Assembly (NCBI GenBank): GCA_039707465.1
Contig: CM077643.1
Span: forward strand, 68,975,105 to 69,039,104
Source of the DNA: Rhabdophis nuchalis
Taxonomy: Eukaryota; Chordata; Lepidosauria; Squamata; Natricidae
Direction of reading: 5' to 3'
Length of the DNA: 64,000 nt
Shown: positions 1-12,075 of the stretch, in pieces
Numbering within the stretch: the stretch's first letter is position 1
Layout of the letters: each line of letters opens with the position of its first letter
The notes under the pieces: generated by a model
What the model was told of the DNA's origin: nothing
The model's input: the letters and a program-made list of their open reading frames with translations, nothing else
Database searches by the model: none
Position numbers and translations under genes: made by a program

Positions 1-2096
1 AAGATGCGTTTTCTTTTTCCTTTTTAACAAGAAGGATATATGTTTCCTCATACAGAGAAACTAACTGGTTTTGGGTACCAGATCTATGCAAACTTCTGGA
101 TGATCAGAAAAAGTGGCAATAGACATGCCTAAAATTCTAGATTTTATTGCTATCTTTTTGGCATATGGATCTTTTTCAGACAGGCATGGTACACTTAACC
201 CTGGAAGTTAATTAAGACCAGAGAAAATAGAGTGCTTTTTTTCACATTATGTAAGCAATATCCCTAAAGTTCTTCCACATGAATTGGGATTCTTACTAGT
301 TTAGAGACCAAGACAAATTCAAAGTGGAGATATTTGTGAGTTATTGATCATTATAATTAAGACTTCTATAACAGAGTGTGTGACTTACTGAATATACTTG
401 GGTTACATTCCGACTTAGCCTTCATTCCTATGTATGCTTATCTGGAATTAGTTCTGTATAAAATAAAGGTACTTACTTTTAAGTAAACTTGCGTGGGAGT
501 AAATAGTTAGCCAGGGATGATTAATGCCAGATGAAATGTATTCATTTCAAGTATAAGTAATTTTTTGAGAACTGCATTGCCTGCCAGGCCTGCATTTAAG
601 AGAGAGAAGTATTTCAAAGAAATAAATACCCAGTCCTCAGAGGCAGCATATCTTTAAATGCATTTTGTAGAAAGTGAGCTATTGCATTTCAGACTTTTTT
701 TTACTGCTTTTCTTGACCAACCAGTATGAGAAATGGGATTGTGAATTAGATAGACCTTTGGACTGATGTAGCAGGAACATGAAGAATTGTTCTAAAATTT
801 AATAGAAGGTTGCATGGATTTGTAAACAAGTCCTTTAAATTAATCTTAAGTTATTTTGGGGATCAGTTAACATTTAGTAAGATGTAAGTTTAGTAGAAAT
901 AGATTCTTAATTTCAGTAAAGCTTTTGAAAAGTATTCCATGATTTCTGATTTGCAAACTAGATAAATGTGGATCAAATTTTATATCTAAGAGATGGCTCA
1001 AAACTAAAGATGGATCAAATAAATAAAATAAATAAATAGATCAAATAATGTTGTTTATGAAGTTTTCATCAAAGTGGAGTGTTGAATCAAGTGGGGTAAA
1101 TGCATGATTTTGTCCTAGAAGCAGTTCTTTCGTTATTTACATTTATGATGTGGATTAAAAAAAATAAAAATGTAATAATTGTATTTAAGACATGCAAAAT
1201 TAGATGAAAGATAACATTACAGTAGCTCAAAAATGAAGTTTCAAGTGATTTTGATAGCATAGAAAAATGGACTAAAAAGGTAAAATGGATTTTAAGATTT
1301 CCCTAGATCTTTGGATTTCCCATTTCAGTACTTAAGGAGAACTGCCCTAAACAAAAGCAGTATGCAGTTTGGAAGGGCTTCTGACTTGTTTTCTGTTCAA
1401 GAAACAGGTGACAATTAGGGCCAGGATGGCCTTTCCACAGATTACTCTTATTTGAAAATTATGCACTTTCCTGGATTGTAAGACATTACTCACATTCATT
1501 TCTTTCTCATCTGCAAATGGATTACTGCTGTGCATAGTATGTGAAGCTGTGATAGGTCCACAGGTCTGCAGCATGAGTAGTTGCTCATGCATCTCATTAT
1601 GCCAATAATGTACAATTTCTTTGCAAGTTTCCCACACTTCCAACAGGTTCCAGGGTGCTGCTCATCAGCTATACAGTTCTTCATTGAACTGGGCTAGGTT
1701 ACTTCAGGGACAGTCTTTCTCTAATTGTTTCTGCCCATCTCTCTAATCATGCAGAATATGTCTGCTTCTGGTCCATCTATTAGACATGCCAGGTGAAGAA
1801 ACCCACAAAGCATGCTTTCCATATTGCAGTACTTAGCTCAAAACACCATGCCTCTTCAGACTTACTTGACCCAAATTCTAATGGCATTTAAAGATTTGGC
1901 TTTCTCCTGAGCATGAGGTCTTGAAGTTAGGTAAGACTATCACCGTGATTGCTCTTTACTGTGCTTGCTATTATATGAGATGAATAGATTGTCCTATTTA
2001 TTTAATTCATATATTAAATTTATTTGCTATCCATCTCACTATAATTAATTGTTTTAATTGTATTTAATTGTATTTTTAATTCAATTAAAATAAATT
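1..2096. other. AT-rich non-coding sequence
   Basis: No reading frame here resembles a known family, and the frames present are under 100 codons. There are short A-rich stretches, such as an AAAT run near 1018-1037. I see no transposon ends. Intronic or intergenic DNA is the simplest reading. Confidence 0.6.
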
Positions 2097-2098
2097 AA

Positions 2099-2130
<32 letters not shown>

Positions 2131-2200
2131 TAACAATAACAATAACAATAACAATAACAATAACAATAACAATAACAATAACAATAACAATAACAATAAC

Positions 2201-2251
<51 letters not shown>

Positions 2252-2263
2252 TATTATTATTAT

Positions 2264-2304
<41 letters not shown>
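2097..2304. repeat. Compound microsatellite (TAA)n-(TAACAA)n-(TAA)n-(TTA)n-(GTA)n
   Basis: A run of TAA units passes into a hexamer AACAAT-type array, back into TAA, then switches strand sense to TTA at about 2250 and finishes as GTA units at 2266-2304. The TAA-to-TTA switch makes a local palindrome. The poly-Tyr/Thr reading frame on the minus strand here is only the repeat translated. Confidence 0.95.
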
Positions 2305-2590
2305 TCCAAAAAGATTCTGAGTGGTTTATCTATATAAATAAAAATGTAAAATAGTTTGTACGAATCCACTAATCTCAAAAACTACTGGACCGATTTACAC
2401 CAAACTTTCACACAATGTAGCCAAGGACTTCCGATAATAGAATAGCTACTCATTTTGTGCCTAGCACACTTGTATTATGTGTAAAGTAAACACAAATAAA
2501 AGGTATTAACTGAAAAATGTTTTTACTCCCTGTAACTCCGCCCACCAACAGTCATTATCTACGGAGGCCTCTTAGGGCCAAAAAGGCACT

Positions 2591-2880
2591 GGAGTCAAAC
2601 TATTCTCCAAAGCACCTGAGGGCAGAACAAGAAGCAATGGGTGGAAACTAATCAAGGAGAGAAGCAACTTAGAACTGAGGAGAAATTTCCTGACAGTTAG
2701 GACAATTAATCAGTGGAACACTTGCCTCCAGAAGTTGTGAATGCCCCACCCTGGAAGTCTTTAAGAAGATGTTAGATAGCCATTTGTCTGAAATGGTATA
2801 GGGCTTCCTGCCTAGGCAGGGAGTTGGACTAGATGACCTCCGAGGTCCCTTCCAACTCTGCTATTGTATTATTGTATTAT
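2591..2880 (+). mobile_element. CR1 LINE 3' fragment (inside the Helitron)
   Basis: This segment matches, almost base for base, the 3' half of the CR1 pieces at about 6995 and 33726. It contains the degenerate ORF2 C-terminus (Asn-Leu-Glu-Leu-Arg-Arg-Asn-Phe-Leu...) and the 3' tail with GAGGTCCCTTCCAACTCTGC, then TATTGTATTATTG. It is 5'-truncated and broken by small indels. Its tail passes directly into the GTAG-rich array downstream. Confidence 0.85.
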
Positions 2881-3330
2881 AGTAGGTAGGTAGATAGGGG
2901 ATTATATAGATAGGGAGAAATACAGTAGGTAGGTAGGTATGTATGTAGATAGAGGGATAGATAGGGAGAAATACGGTAGGTAGGTTGGTAGGTAGGGGGA
3001 TAGATAGATAGGGAACAGCACAGTAGGTATGTAGGTAGGTAGGAAGGTAGGTAGATAGGGGGATAGATAGAGAGGAAGAAATACAGTAGGTTTGTAGGTA
3101 GGTAGGTGTATAGATAGATAGCGAGAAATACAGTAGGTAGGTAGGTAGAGGAATAGAGAGAGAGGGAGAAATACGGTAGGTAGGTAGGTAGGTAGGTAGG
3201 TAGAGGGATAGAGAGGGGGAAATACAGGTGGGTAGGTAGATAGATAGAGGGAGAAAGGAAGAAATACAGTAGGTAGGTAGAGGGATAGATAGAGAGGGAG
3301 AATTACAGCAGTTAGGTAGGTTGGGGGTTA
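2881..3330 (+). repeat. GTAG/ATAG-rich minisatellite
   Basis: About nine imperfect units each carry a GAGAAATACAGTAGG-like core (near 2914, 2968, 3008, 3074, 3122, 3165, 3212, 3255 and 3298), separated by GTAG/GATAG tetramer runs of variable length. The period is roughly 40-65 bases. The array begins at the CR1 3' end and stops before the Helitron 3' terminus. Confidence 0.85.
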
Positions 3331-3431
3331 TATGGTGGTTGTCTGTATGTGTGCAGGTGTAGATCTACACACAGATTGGTTGGCCATTTAACCAGACTGG
3401 GCCACAGCAACGCGTGGCCGGGTATAGCTAG

Positions 3432-5239
3432 TAATATAATGAAAACACAAATATTAATATATGAAACTTAACAACATATAGATAAAACTAGGAAATAAAT
3501 ACACGAGTGGTATGAAGGTAGGATCTTATCTTTATTTACCATCACCTCTAATGCAAAGTGCCCCCATTGGAGCCTCAAGCCAATTCGCAGAGCCAGGTCC
3601 ATAAGGCCAAGATGATGGGTGTAGATATCACTCTGCCAACAAGAGGTAGTGGCCAGAGCAGGAAAAACTATTCTACTTGATACTGCCAGCCAGAATTCCT
3701 TAACTGATGGGGTTCTATCAGAGCAAATTGGGTGGCCTGATACCATTGGGGTGAGACAGTTCCTTAAGTAACCTATTCGTTGTCATTGTTTTCTTCTTTT
3801 TGCTATTGTGTTACTTTTTTGAAATCCTATTGTTTACCACCCAGAATGGCCAATTATAAATCTGCTAAATAAATCAATAAAATGAAATAAATAAAAATAT
3901 GTGAAATTTTAGATCATTCACACACGTACTCTTCATTGATTGGTGTTGCTGCCAAAAAGACAATGCAGTTTTAGATGGCAGCAACAGCTTTACAGATTTC
4001 AAATAATGGAAGCAATCATTTCATTCTATTCTGGCTATAATTGCATTGGCCACAATGCCAACCAAGTACATATAAACTCCAAAGGGGAAACTGGAAGGAA
4101 AAAAGAGAAAGGCAGTGAAGGTACTGGAAAGTAAATCATATGAAGAGATATTGAAGGATTGGGAAATTATTAGTGAAGCACATTCCAGCTTAATGCTAGG
4201 TTTCATATGATGTTTCACTGTATTTCATGAAACATTAAAGTAGGAAGGGTGAAGCAACATCTATTTAAGTGCATCCCCTTCTATTCATGGACTGCACTTA
4301 TAGCAAAATCACATTCTATGAGCAAAATCATCCTTCTCTCAGAAGGGACAGCCTGTTTCTTCAGAGACTAGACAATTGGAAATATCTAGGGCTATGTGAA
4401 GCTTTGAAAGGTTGCTTTGCCTCAATCAAGCTTCGGATGAAGTACTCCCTTGAAACTGCTTCTTTAAGCAATTGGTCCCCTGTCTTCTAAGAAAGAAATG
4501 AAACAACCACCCTGCTAAACCTTGCTTATGTTCAGAATTTCTCTGAGCTGCCTTCCACAGAGCTTATGCTATATGGAAAAGGAAAAAAAAACCCCACTTT
4601 CATTGGTGAGTAGCTCTATGAAATGTTACATTATAAAGAGAATTCCCCAGCTATCCATGCTGGTTGGGGGATTCTGGGAATTGAAGTCTACAAGTCTTAA
4701 AGTTGACAAGTTTGGAGACCCATGTTTTAGAGTTTATCTATTTGAAACTAATTGAACTGGGACATTCTCTGTGCTCTCAGTGGCCTCTCCCAGTGGGAAT
4801 ATGCTAGCTCCTAGAATGCGGTAACATTTCTTCCACTGTGTTCACTGGTGAATATACTTTATAAATATTCCTTCTCCAGAAAGTGTCATCTTTATGCCTA
4901 TGTTGGGATCTTTTTGATGCAAGCTGAAAATCACTTTTATTGTCATAGACATTTCAGGATGATTCTGGTAGAAGGGCTTCAAAATCAGATAATATGAAGT
5001 TTTTCTGTTTTTCTTTTCCCTTCCTTGATAGATTGTTGGAAAGAAAAATGTTGAAATATGTGATGGAAGACAGTGTCATATGGATCTCTTATAAAATCCT
5101 GTGAATAAAGCAGATTAGCTGTGAAATAAAATCATCAGCAGGAAACATCAAGCATCTTGTAGTGTCACTTGTATGCATTTCAAGATCTTTGCAGTACTGT
5201 TGCTTCTACTGGGTTCTATTCTGCAAATGCTTACATTTG
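3432..5239. other. Non-coding sequence with one MITE relic
   Basis: Apart from the relic at 4641-4722 I recognise no element or gene. A frame on the minus strand (3468-3746) and small plus-strand frames (3940-4134, 4269-4490, 4522-4755) have no family resemblance I can name. An AAAT-rich tail near 3868-3897 could be the end of an old retroposon. Confidence 0.5.
4641..4722. mobile_element. Relic of the foldback hAT MITE
   Basis: Contains a diverged copy of the right arm of the palindromic element at 63483-63617: GGATTCTGGGAATTGAAGTC, then CAAGTCTTAAAGTTG and GGAGACCCATG. A short remnant of the left arm (AATTCCCCAGC) precedes it. No target duplication can be made out. Confidence 0.65.
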
Positions 5240-5247
5240 CTTTAGAT

Positions 5248-5474
5248 CAGTGTTTGCCAATGTGGGCTTCAAGGCCGCACAGGGGGGCAATTTGATTTTT
5301 AATGGGGGCAATTTGAACCTTGTTTAAACTAAATTAATGTCCCTTTAGGCTTCCTCTGCATGACCAGAGTTCACTTTTTGAATAAAGTAAGCATTATATG
5401 TCACAAGTGGGTGGGCATCAGGATTTTATAGATGTCTAGGTGGGGCATGGCCAAAAAAGGGTTGGGAACCACTG
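5248..5474. mobile_element. Short non-autonomous hAT element, TSD ctttagat
   Basis: Both ends carry related inverted termini: CAGTGTTTGCCAA on the left and the complement of CAGTGGTTCCCAACC on the right. The 8 bases CTTTAGAT are repeated exactly at 5240-5247 and 5475-5482. At 227 bp with no reading frame it is a MITE-sized deletion derivative. The terminal sequence and the TA-centred target are typical of the Buster group of hAT transposons; that assignment is inference. Confidence 0.85.
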
Positions 5475-5482
5475 CTTTAGAT

Positions 5483-6994
5483 TTTGCATTTTAAACAATT
5501 CTCTCTCCTCTTTCTTAACTTTTTTTGCTATTCTGTAATACTGCCACGCAGAAATAAATTAATAAATGGCCAACTAAAAGCAGTGATAGCATCAGATCAG
5601 ATAACTTTCTCTCAAGTTCACTAATCTAGCACCTTGGTAAATGGTTATCTTTTTTGGCTTGAGAAATACTTTTTTCCATCGCTTGAGAGAAAATGTTTTG
5701 CATGATCCGTTGTTGATGCATTGTAGATTTTTTTTTTGCTTTGAGTCTATAAAAGCTTCACATTTCCCACCAAATGGGTTGTATGTTTTAAGGAGGCTCG
5801 GGGGTGGGGGGACATTATATGTCTGAAAAGCTTCTACTTCCATTCACACATCCTGCACTCTTGCCTTCATTATCAAACTTTCATTTTGCACACCAGAACT
5901 GGATGCAGCCTTTCATTTTCCTGTTTTTGGGCAAAGTGCCTACCTTTATGCACACTTAATAAATCCAGACAGAGAGAACTTTGGGTATAAAAGGCTTAGA
6001 AAAAGGGTGGGGATTACTTGTGGAAAGAATAACACTGGATTGTTATTCTAAAGAAAGCTCACATTTGTTTTCAATATGGACCTTGAATATAGCATGGAAA
6101 ATTGAATAGGTAGCTTTCTTCTAAGGCAGCAAAAAGTGATCCCATTCAAACAGTATCCAGTGTACAACAGCATTTGGAACTGAGTAATTTCCATTATTCA
6201 ACCTGCTCTGGTTGCATTTTTTTTCCAAAGGTAAAATAAACCCAAGTAATAATTGCTACAGCAAGGTTACAAGTTTTCCATTCCCTCCCGCAAGCACAAA
6301 CAATTTATTTGTATATTCTGTCTCCTAAATGAAAGCTTTAAAAATGCTGCAGGTAGTGCCACTGTTATTTTGCCATTGCCTGTTCTTAATGTAAGCCAAA
6401 GGCTACAGTAACGTCTCTGCTGAAATGCCAGGAAATAAGTGGAATGTATGGTGCTTTTAAACAGGAAAGAAAAAAAAAACCAGGGAAAAGAAAGAAAGGG
6501 CAAATTCTTCTGACCTCTTTTAGTCTAGAATGCATGCCCTTTAAGTCTCAGGTGTAGCCCCCAAAGCCCTCCAAAAATTGTTCCCCAACTTTTAATGCAA
6601 CAGAAGAAGAAATATTAAAATGCAATTTCATTTAACTAGTTTTTCATTTATTGCTTCCATTTATAAGTCTGTGTACCCCTGTGTTAGACCACATTCTGCA
6701 ACTCTGAATGATTCAGAAGCTGACTATGCATTGCCAACCCTTCTAAGTCTTCCTCTCCCTCATTTCCTCCTTTCCCTTTCATTGCTTACTGCTTCACTGG
6801 AAGTGGTTGTGTGATTTTAAAAAAAACACAACTGTCTTTGCCAACTGCTGGGTATGATATCTAATTTGGTTGGATGCTGCTGCCATCTATTTTGCTAGGT
6901 GCACAATTGCTGATGGAATCGTAGAGCGTGACTGGAAGAACTTAGGAAGGATAGACAATGATACAAGCTGGGAGAAAAAGCAAAGAATGGGTTG
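5483..6994. other. Non-coding sequence
   Basis: AT-rich sequence with a few frames shorter than 85 codons and no resemblance to known families. No terminal repeats or tandem arrays were noticed. Confidence 0.5.
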
Positions 6995-7458
6995 AGACTT
7001 GGAGACTCTGGAAAGAGTGCAGAGAAGAGCAGCCAAGATGATTAGGGGACTGGAGGCTAAAACATGAAGAACGGTTGCAGGAACTGGGTATGTCTAGTTT
7101 GATGAAGAGAAGGACCAGGGGAGACATGATAGCAGTGTTCCGGTATCTCAGAGGGTGCCACAAAGAAGAGGGAGTCAAACTATTCTCCAAGGCACCTAAG
7201 GGCAGGACAAGAAGCAATGGGTGGAAACTAATCAAGGAGAGAAGCAACTTAGAACTAAGGAGAAATTTCCTGACAGTTAGAACAATTAACCTCTGGAACA
7301 GCTTGCCTCCAGAAGTTGTGAATGCCCCAACCCTGGAAGTCTTTAAGAAGATGTTAGATAGCCATTTGTCTGAAATGATATAAGGTTCCTGCCCACGCAG
7401 GGGGTTGGACTAGAAGACCTACAAGATCCCTTCCAACGCTGCTATTGTATTGTATTGA
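6995..7458 (+). mobile_element. CR1 LINE 3' fragment
   Basis: Encodes the C-terminal end of CR1 ORF2: an open stretch of 102 codons from 7075 to 7383 ends in the typical Leu-Trp-Asn-Ser-Leu-Pro-Pro-Glu-Val-Val segment. It is followed by the CR1 3' tail (GATCCCTTCCAACGCTGC and TATTGTATTG). Upstream, the GAGTGCAGAGAAGAGCAGCC block is shared with the copies at 33726 and 39063. It is 5'-truncated like most CR1 insertions and is a pseudogene piece, not a host gene. Confidence 0.9.
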
Positions 7459-9258
7459 GACAAAAATCTAAATTTCATACTTAAAATTTTGAAATTTAAA
7501 TCCATTTGGATCCTTATCAGCATGTACAGGATTGATTTTTTTTTCAGATCACTGAAAAAAAGGCACAACAGTGTCCTTGTCATCACATCTCTGTTCTTTT
7601 TTTACATGCATTGCATGCACAATGTACACAGAAAAAGGGCAGAGCTTTAATCACATCTTTGGAGCAACCATCTTCACTTAATCCCTCCTTAAATTGGATG
7701 GGGAATTCATTTTTATATAGGATCCATGTTTGATACGATTCCTGCCTTGCTGTTTAATTAAAAATACCATTTGAAACAGGTGTCCTAAACTGTTTATTAT
7801 TGTTAACTGCAAACATTCCTTATCCTTGGAAATGTATTAATTGAGGAGGAAGATTTTTCCCCTAGATAACAGGACAGTCACAGAGAACAAGATGGATATT
7901 GGGGGAAGAGGAACCCAGAGACATTGAAAAGGGCCATTGATTTAATTGTTGAAATGTGACTTGCTTGTAATACACCTGGTTTATTAGGGAAGGGGTATGC
8001 ACATTTTCAATGGCCATGACATTATGTTTAATACACCTTCCCGTTATTTAGTTAGCTCCCGAGAGGACAGATAATACTTTCCTGAAGGAATTTGAGAATG
8101 AAGCCTCTGCCCTATCCCCTCTTTAAAACAAAATTTATTTTGGTGTTTTATTGCACGATGTCCAGAATGTTTGGGAGTAGAAACAGTATGCCATTAACCA
8201 ACTGAATGGCGAATGTGGGAGTCAGAAGCTGGAGTTTGGCCATTCCTTATTTCCTTAACATGCTGCCGCTTCTTGAGTTACATTAATTTAATGGATTCAA
8301 TGACACAAGCAGTGATTAATATGGAGAATATTCTGGTGTGTATAAAAATAATTAAATAAATAAATAATGGGAAAAATAAGAATGAAAACATGGACAAAAT
8401 ACAATATTCATGAGCAAAGGTAAAGTTCAACTGGCATAAATTTAAACAGTCAATTAAATTAATCTGAGTATTATTCTATTAAAAAATACTTAATAATACA
8501 GCTTTCCTGTTAAAGGATTTCTTCACTGTCCTAAATTGGTTCTTCTTGAAAATTAGTTAAGACTGTTGCCTACAATTAAAAAAAAAAATCAAGGAGGCTA
8601 CAAATCAAAGAACAGATTAGCACAGAAGTGAAGCAAGGTATTTACACATGAGCCTGGCCATTAAATAAATGCAACTTTTCACTCATGAATATTCTTTCTA
8701 AAATATTTATTTCCAAATTACTTCTAAAACAAATTCCCCTATACTAAATTTAATGAGGTGGAGGAGTGGGAAGAAGGAGGGAAAGGTGAGGAAGGAAATG
8801 ATTTTATCTAACATTACCCTTAGACATAATTTGTCAGTTAATGTGGACTACGCTGAAATCTTTGTTCTTCTGTTCGGCAACAACAATTTACATTTTATTT
8901 TAACAAAAGATAAAAGAAGTTGTGCTTAGGTTCTGTTTTGTTTTAATTTCCATGACTAACATATCCATTGGAAGAGCATTTTCCATCAAAATTAATTGCC
9001 CTCACCGCCCAGGTTACTTAAATCCAATAATAGAAATTCAGTGCCATAAAACAAATTTTCTTTCTTTTTTGTGTAAACCCAACAGGTTGTTTATTAATCC
9101 ACTCTGAGATCTAGATAAAGCTGTTAGTGTATCTCAATGTCAAAGTTATCATGTCCTTTGAATTTCGTGCTTCTTTCTTCAGTGGAATTTTTGAAGGATA
9201 ATCATGTCCAGATTAACAAATTCAAATCTGGAAAGTTTAAAATATATGCAGGAGCTCA
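7459..9258. other. Non-coding sequence
   Basis: AT-rich DNA without a recognisable gene or element. Only small frames occur, such as 8922-9107. Confidence 0.5.
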
Positions 9259-9266
9259 TTCTAGAA

Positions 9267-9661
9267 CAGTGATGGTGAACCTTTTCGGCACTGAGTACCA
9301 AAAGGGAGCATCCACACTTCTCTGGGCCACAACCTAAAAGAGAAGCTGCCCAAGGGGCATGCGTGTACTGGAAAATGAACTTCTGGTTTCCAGCACACAC
9401 ATGTGTGCTGGCCAGCTAGTTATCCAGTTACTGGCGTGCATGCACACATGATGATCAGCTGGCCGGCACACATGGTCATGCTGGAAAACAGAAGACCAGC
9501 TCTTCCACTGTCCAGCACTGCCGCACTCATGAAGACCAGCTAATCATCATGAGTGCATGAGCACCAGAAACCCAGAAGAGGAACAGGCAATGCTGTGCAT
9601 GCCAGGCGATATGGCTCCATGTGCCACTTCGTGCACGCATGCCATAGGTTTGCCATCACGG
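9267..9661. mobile_element. Non-autonomous hAT element (CAGTGATGG family)
   Basis: The left end reads CAGTGATGGTGAACC and the right end is its near complement (GGTTTGCCATCACGG). Flanking 8-mers TTCTAGAA (9259-9266) and CTCTAGAG (9662-9669) match at 6 of 8 positions. The same family recurs at 34852 and 61294. The interior is rich in CACACATG/GCATGC motifs and encodes nothing. The divergence of ends and TSD suggests an older copy. Confidence 0.8.
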
Positions 9662-9669
9662 CTCTAGAG

Positions 9670-10663
9670 CAATGCTGTTGGTTCAAATCCCCTTTATGGG
9701 AATTCCAATTAATCCTAAGAGAATATTATTTTCCTCTTTATCTTTGTTTCTTATCAAGCTTCACGATGGACTAGTGTAGTCAAGAAAATATATCTTTGAA
9801 CCTCTGTTTGAAATTTATGGACCTCTATCCTAGCTTGTAATAGATTGTTTCATTATAAATTATAGCCTCCCCTTCTTTTATTCCCCCTCATTAGTGAGTA
9901 CGAGGAGAAATTCTATCTTATAAAAGTTTTGTTATTTCTTCTCTCTAAATTTATTGGCTATTCTATTATAAATTCCCCATCCCTTGTTTCAGCAAGTTAG
10001 CTTCCCTTAGTTTGTACAGACAACAAAAACCCATTTTTTTTCCTAGGGCCACATTCCTTTTCTTAGCTGGAAGGCACTGTTTATTTCACTTCATTTTTTA
10101 CTTTTATAATACTTAATAATAGTAGACTAATTGTATATGCTAGAAATAGGCTTGTTAACCGTGCTATTCTTCCCATGTGTAACTGAATATAAATTGTTCC
10201 ATAAGTGTAAAAGAGTGAGTTCATGTGCTATTCCCTTTTAGAATTAGCTAAAACCCGAGGGAAATCACTGGAATACTTTGATTCTCGTGTGTTTCTATTC
10301 AGAAACTAATTGCCCTATTAAATAATACATTTTATGTATGAAATACAGTATTGACATTTTTAAAAAAAATGTTTACATGTATGCTGGAATGTTATTAAAT
10401 TTAATCATGTATATGAAGAACAGCTGTGTTAACAGCATGTTTGCAATATTTTTTTAACATTCTTGTTCTTGTACCAAATCCTTTTTTGTTCTTCTGAATT
10501 AAGATATAACTCCTAAACTAGCCATCTAAGATCTTTGCTAGGTTCAATACTTGCTCCATGTTATAAACTTGATTTTTCAGAAGAAACAGCATCAAAAAGA
10601 GTCGATAAATTCAATGGCTGCTCGCTTATGCACATCAATAAAGTCTTGTTTTATTTGTTCTGA
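9670..10663. other. Non-coding sequence
   Basis: AT-rich; no gene or repeat recognised. Confidence 0.5.
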
Positions 10664-10671
10664 GTTTAAAC

Positions 10672-10927
10672 CGTGGTGGGTTGCTGCTGGTTTACTACCG
10701 ATTCGCAACCCTTGTGCAATGTACGTGCATGCTCACTTCGCTCGTGTGCACCGTTCAATGTAAATTGTTCTTTGCACATGCACAGAATAATTTAGAGTGA
10801 ACTGTGCATGTGCAGTCACCAAAAACCAAAATGGTGGCAGGCCTGGGTTGTTGCCAGTTCTGCATCCTAGGCTGAATTCCACTACCAGATTGGTGAACTG
10901 GGCTGAACTGGGAGCAACCCACCTCTG
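10672..10927. mobile_element. Non-autonomous hAT element, TSD gtttaaac
   Basis: The 8-mer GTTTAAAC is repeated exactly at 10664-10671 and 10928-10935. Inside it the termini are CGTGGTGGGTTGC on the left and GAGCAACCCACCTCTG on the right, inverted to each other and related to CAGTGGTGGGTTG. It is 256 bp long with no coding capacity. The same terminal family occurs at 40566. Confidence 0.85.
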
Positions 10928-10935
10928 GTTTAAAC

Positions 10936-11944
10936 TTAGTTTCTTATATCTAAGAAAATTCAGGGTTACAGGTACCTTTGATATTAATTGAAAAAGAAAT
11001 ACAAAGTTGAGATCAAAGTTTGCACTTTGAACCATATTTCAAATTTTGTAAACATTTTGAGTGCTCACTAAAGTAGAAAGGTAAATTATAAACTGATTAA
11101 GTGATTAAATTAAATCCAGTTTATATGGGCTACTCCACATATATTTGACGATTATTCACTTCTGCCATATGGAAAAAAATTACAATTTGGCAGTAACATT
11201 TGCAAAACCTCTGGGAAAATGCACTGAAGGTTCAGAATCTATAGTATCCTGCTAAGCAGTAGCCTGCTAAGTAGTAGAATGACTCTTTTGGATTGTTCAG
11301 CTAAAACTGCCAAGCAGCTCTAAACTAGTGTTTCCAGTCTGAAATCAGCCAAATGTCTGAGAAAAAAAATGCTGTGATTCACGAGGCTACATACAATGGA
11401 GAAACACAACAGAAATGTCAATATTTCTCCTTGACAGGCCTGAACTTGGCCGAAGCTTCCCAGACTCTCAATAAGATTAATAATTAATCTTTATTGTACA
11501 CTTGAACTAAAACCACTTCAGACAGTTGATTGCCTTCTGGCAATTAAGAATGCTGTCCATGTCATGTGTCATCTTAATTTTAAACCTGGAGCCTTTTTCT
11601 CTTGCTGTTTGCACAGCTTGATGGAAATACTATTTTACACTTAACATACACTGCAGTAGGTAGTAGTTGATCACTGACATTTGAGCATTCCTGCTCTGAG
11701 ACACTGTAACTCTCATCATTGGTCCCACTCTGAGAGAGTACAGTTGCTCACCTATATCCTTATGCATACTGCTACCTAGTCAATTCTGTCAAAGCCAGGT
11801 ATGGCTCACATATATTACAGGCAACATTTATTCTCCCCTATCTCTGCTGCTTGTGTGGCCACCCCAGTACCAAATGTTGGATTGCCAAGTTTCTAAAGTG
11901 CAATGCAAACTGATAGACATGCATAGATAATAGAGGTAGGGACA
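10936..11944. other. Non-coding sequence
   Basis: No recognisable gene, RNA or transposon end; AT-rich. Confidence 0.5.
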
Positions 11945-12075
11945 AGTTTGAGTTTGAGTTTATTGGTTTTTTTATACCGCCCTACTCCCGAAGGACTCAG
12001 GGCGGTGTACAGCCAGAATAAAAACAAATATACAAAAGTTAAAAACGCTTTTAAAAAACAACAAAAGGTGTAGCC
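11945..12075 (-). mobile_element. L2 LINE 3' end fragment
   Basis: Carries the minus-strand L2 3' untranslated signature seen in the other copies here: TTATTGG, then TATACCGCCC, GGACTCAGGGCGGTG and CACAG/ACAGCC, then A-rich AAAACAAATATACAAAA. Only the last 130 bases of the element are present, consistent with severe 5' truncation. Confidence 0.75.

Larger units (their letters stand above)
2329..3431 (+). mobile_element. Non-autonomous Helitron with internal CR1 piece and minisatellite
   Basis: The element starts with TC (2329-2330) after an A and ends with CTAG (3428-3431) before a T. This fits the Helitron rule of TC...CTRR inserted between A and T without target duplication. About 10 bases before the end there is a hairpin, GGCCAC-loop-GTGGCC (about 3400-3419). 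The first 260 bases and last 100 bases look like the Helitron itself. Between them sit a CR1 3' fragment and a GTAG-rich minisatellite. No Rep/helicase frame is present, so it would depend on an autonomous partner. The termini are seen directly; the family call rests on them. Confidence 0.75.

Noticed and set aside
3468..3746. 92-codon minus-strand frame just right of the Helitron
   Set aside because: No family resemblance and no codon or splice support.
7075..7383. 102-codon frame that looks like a small protein
   Set aside because: It is the C-terminal end of CR1 ORF2 in a 5'-truncated LINE copy.
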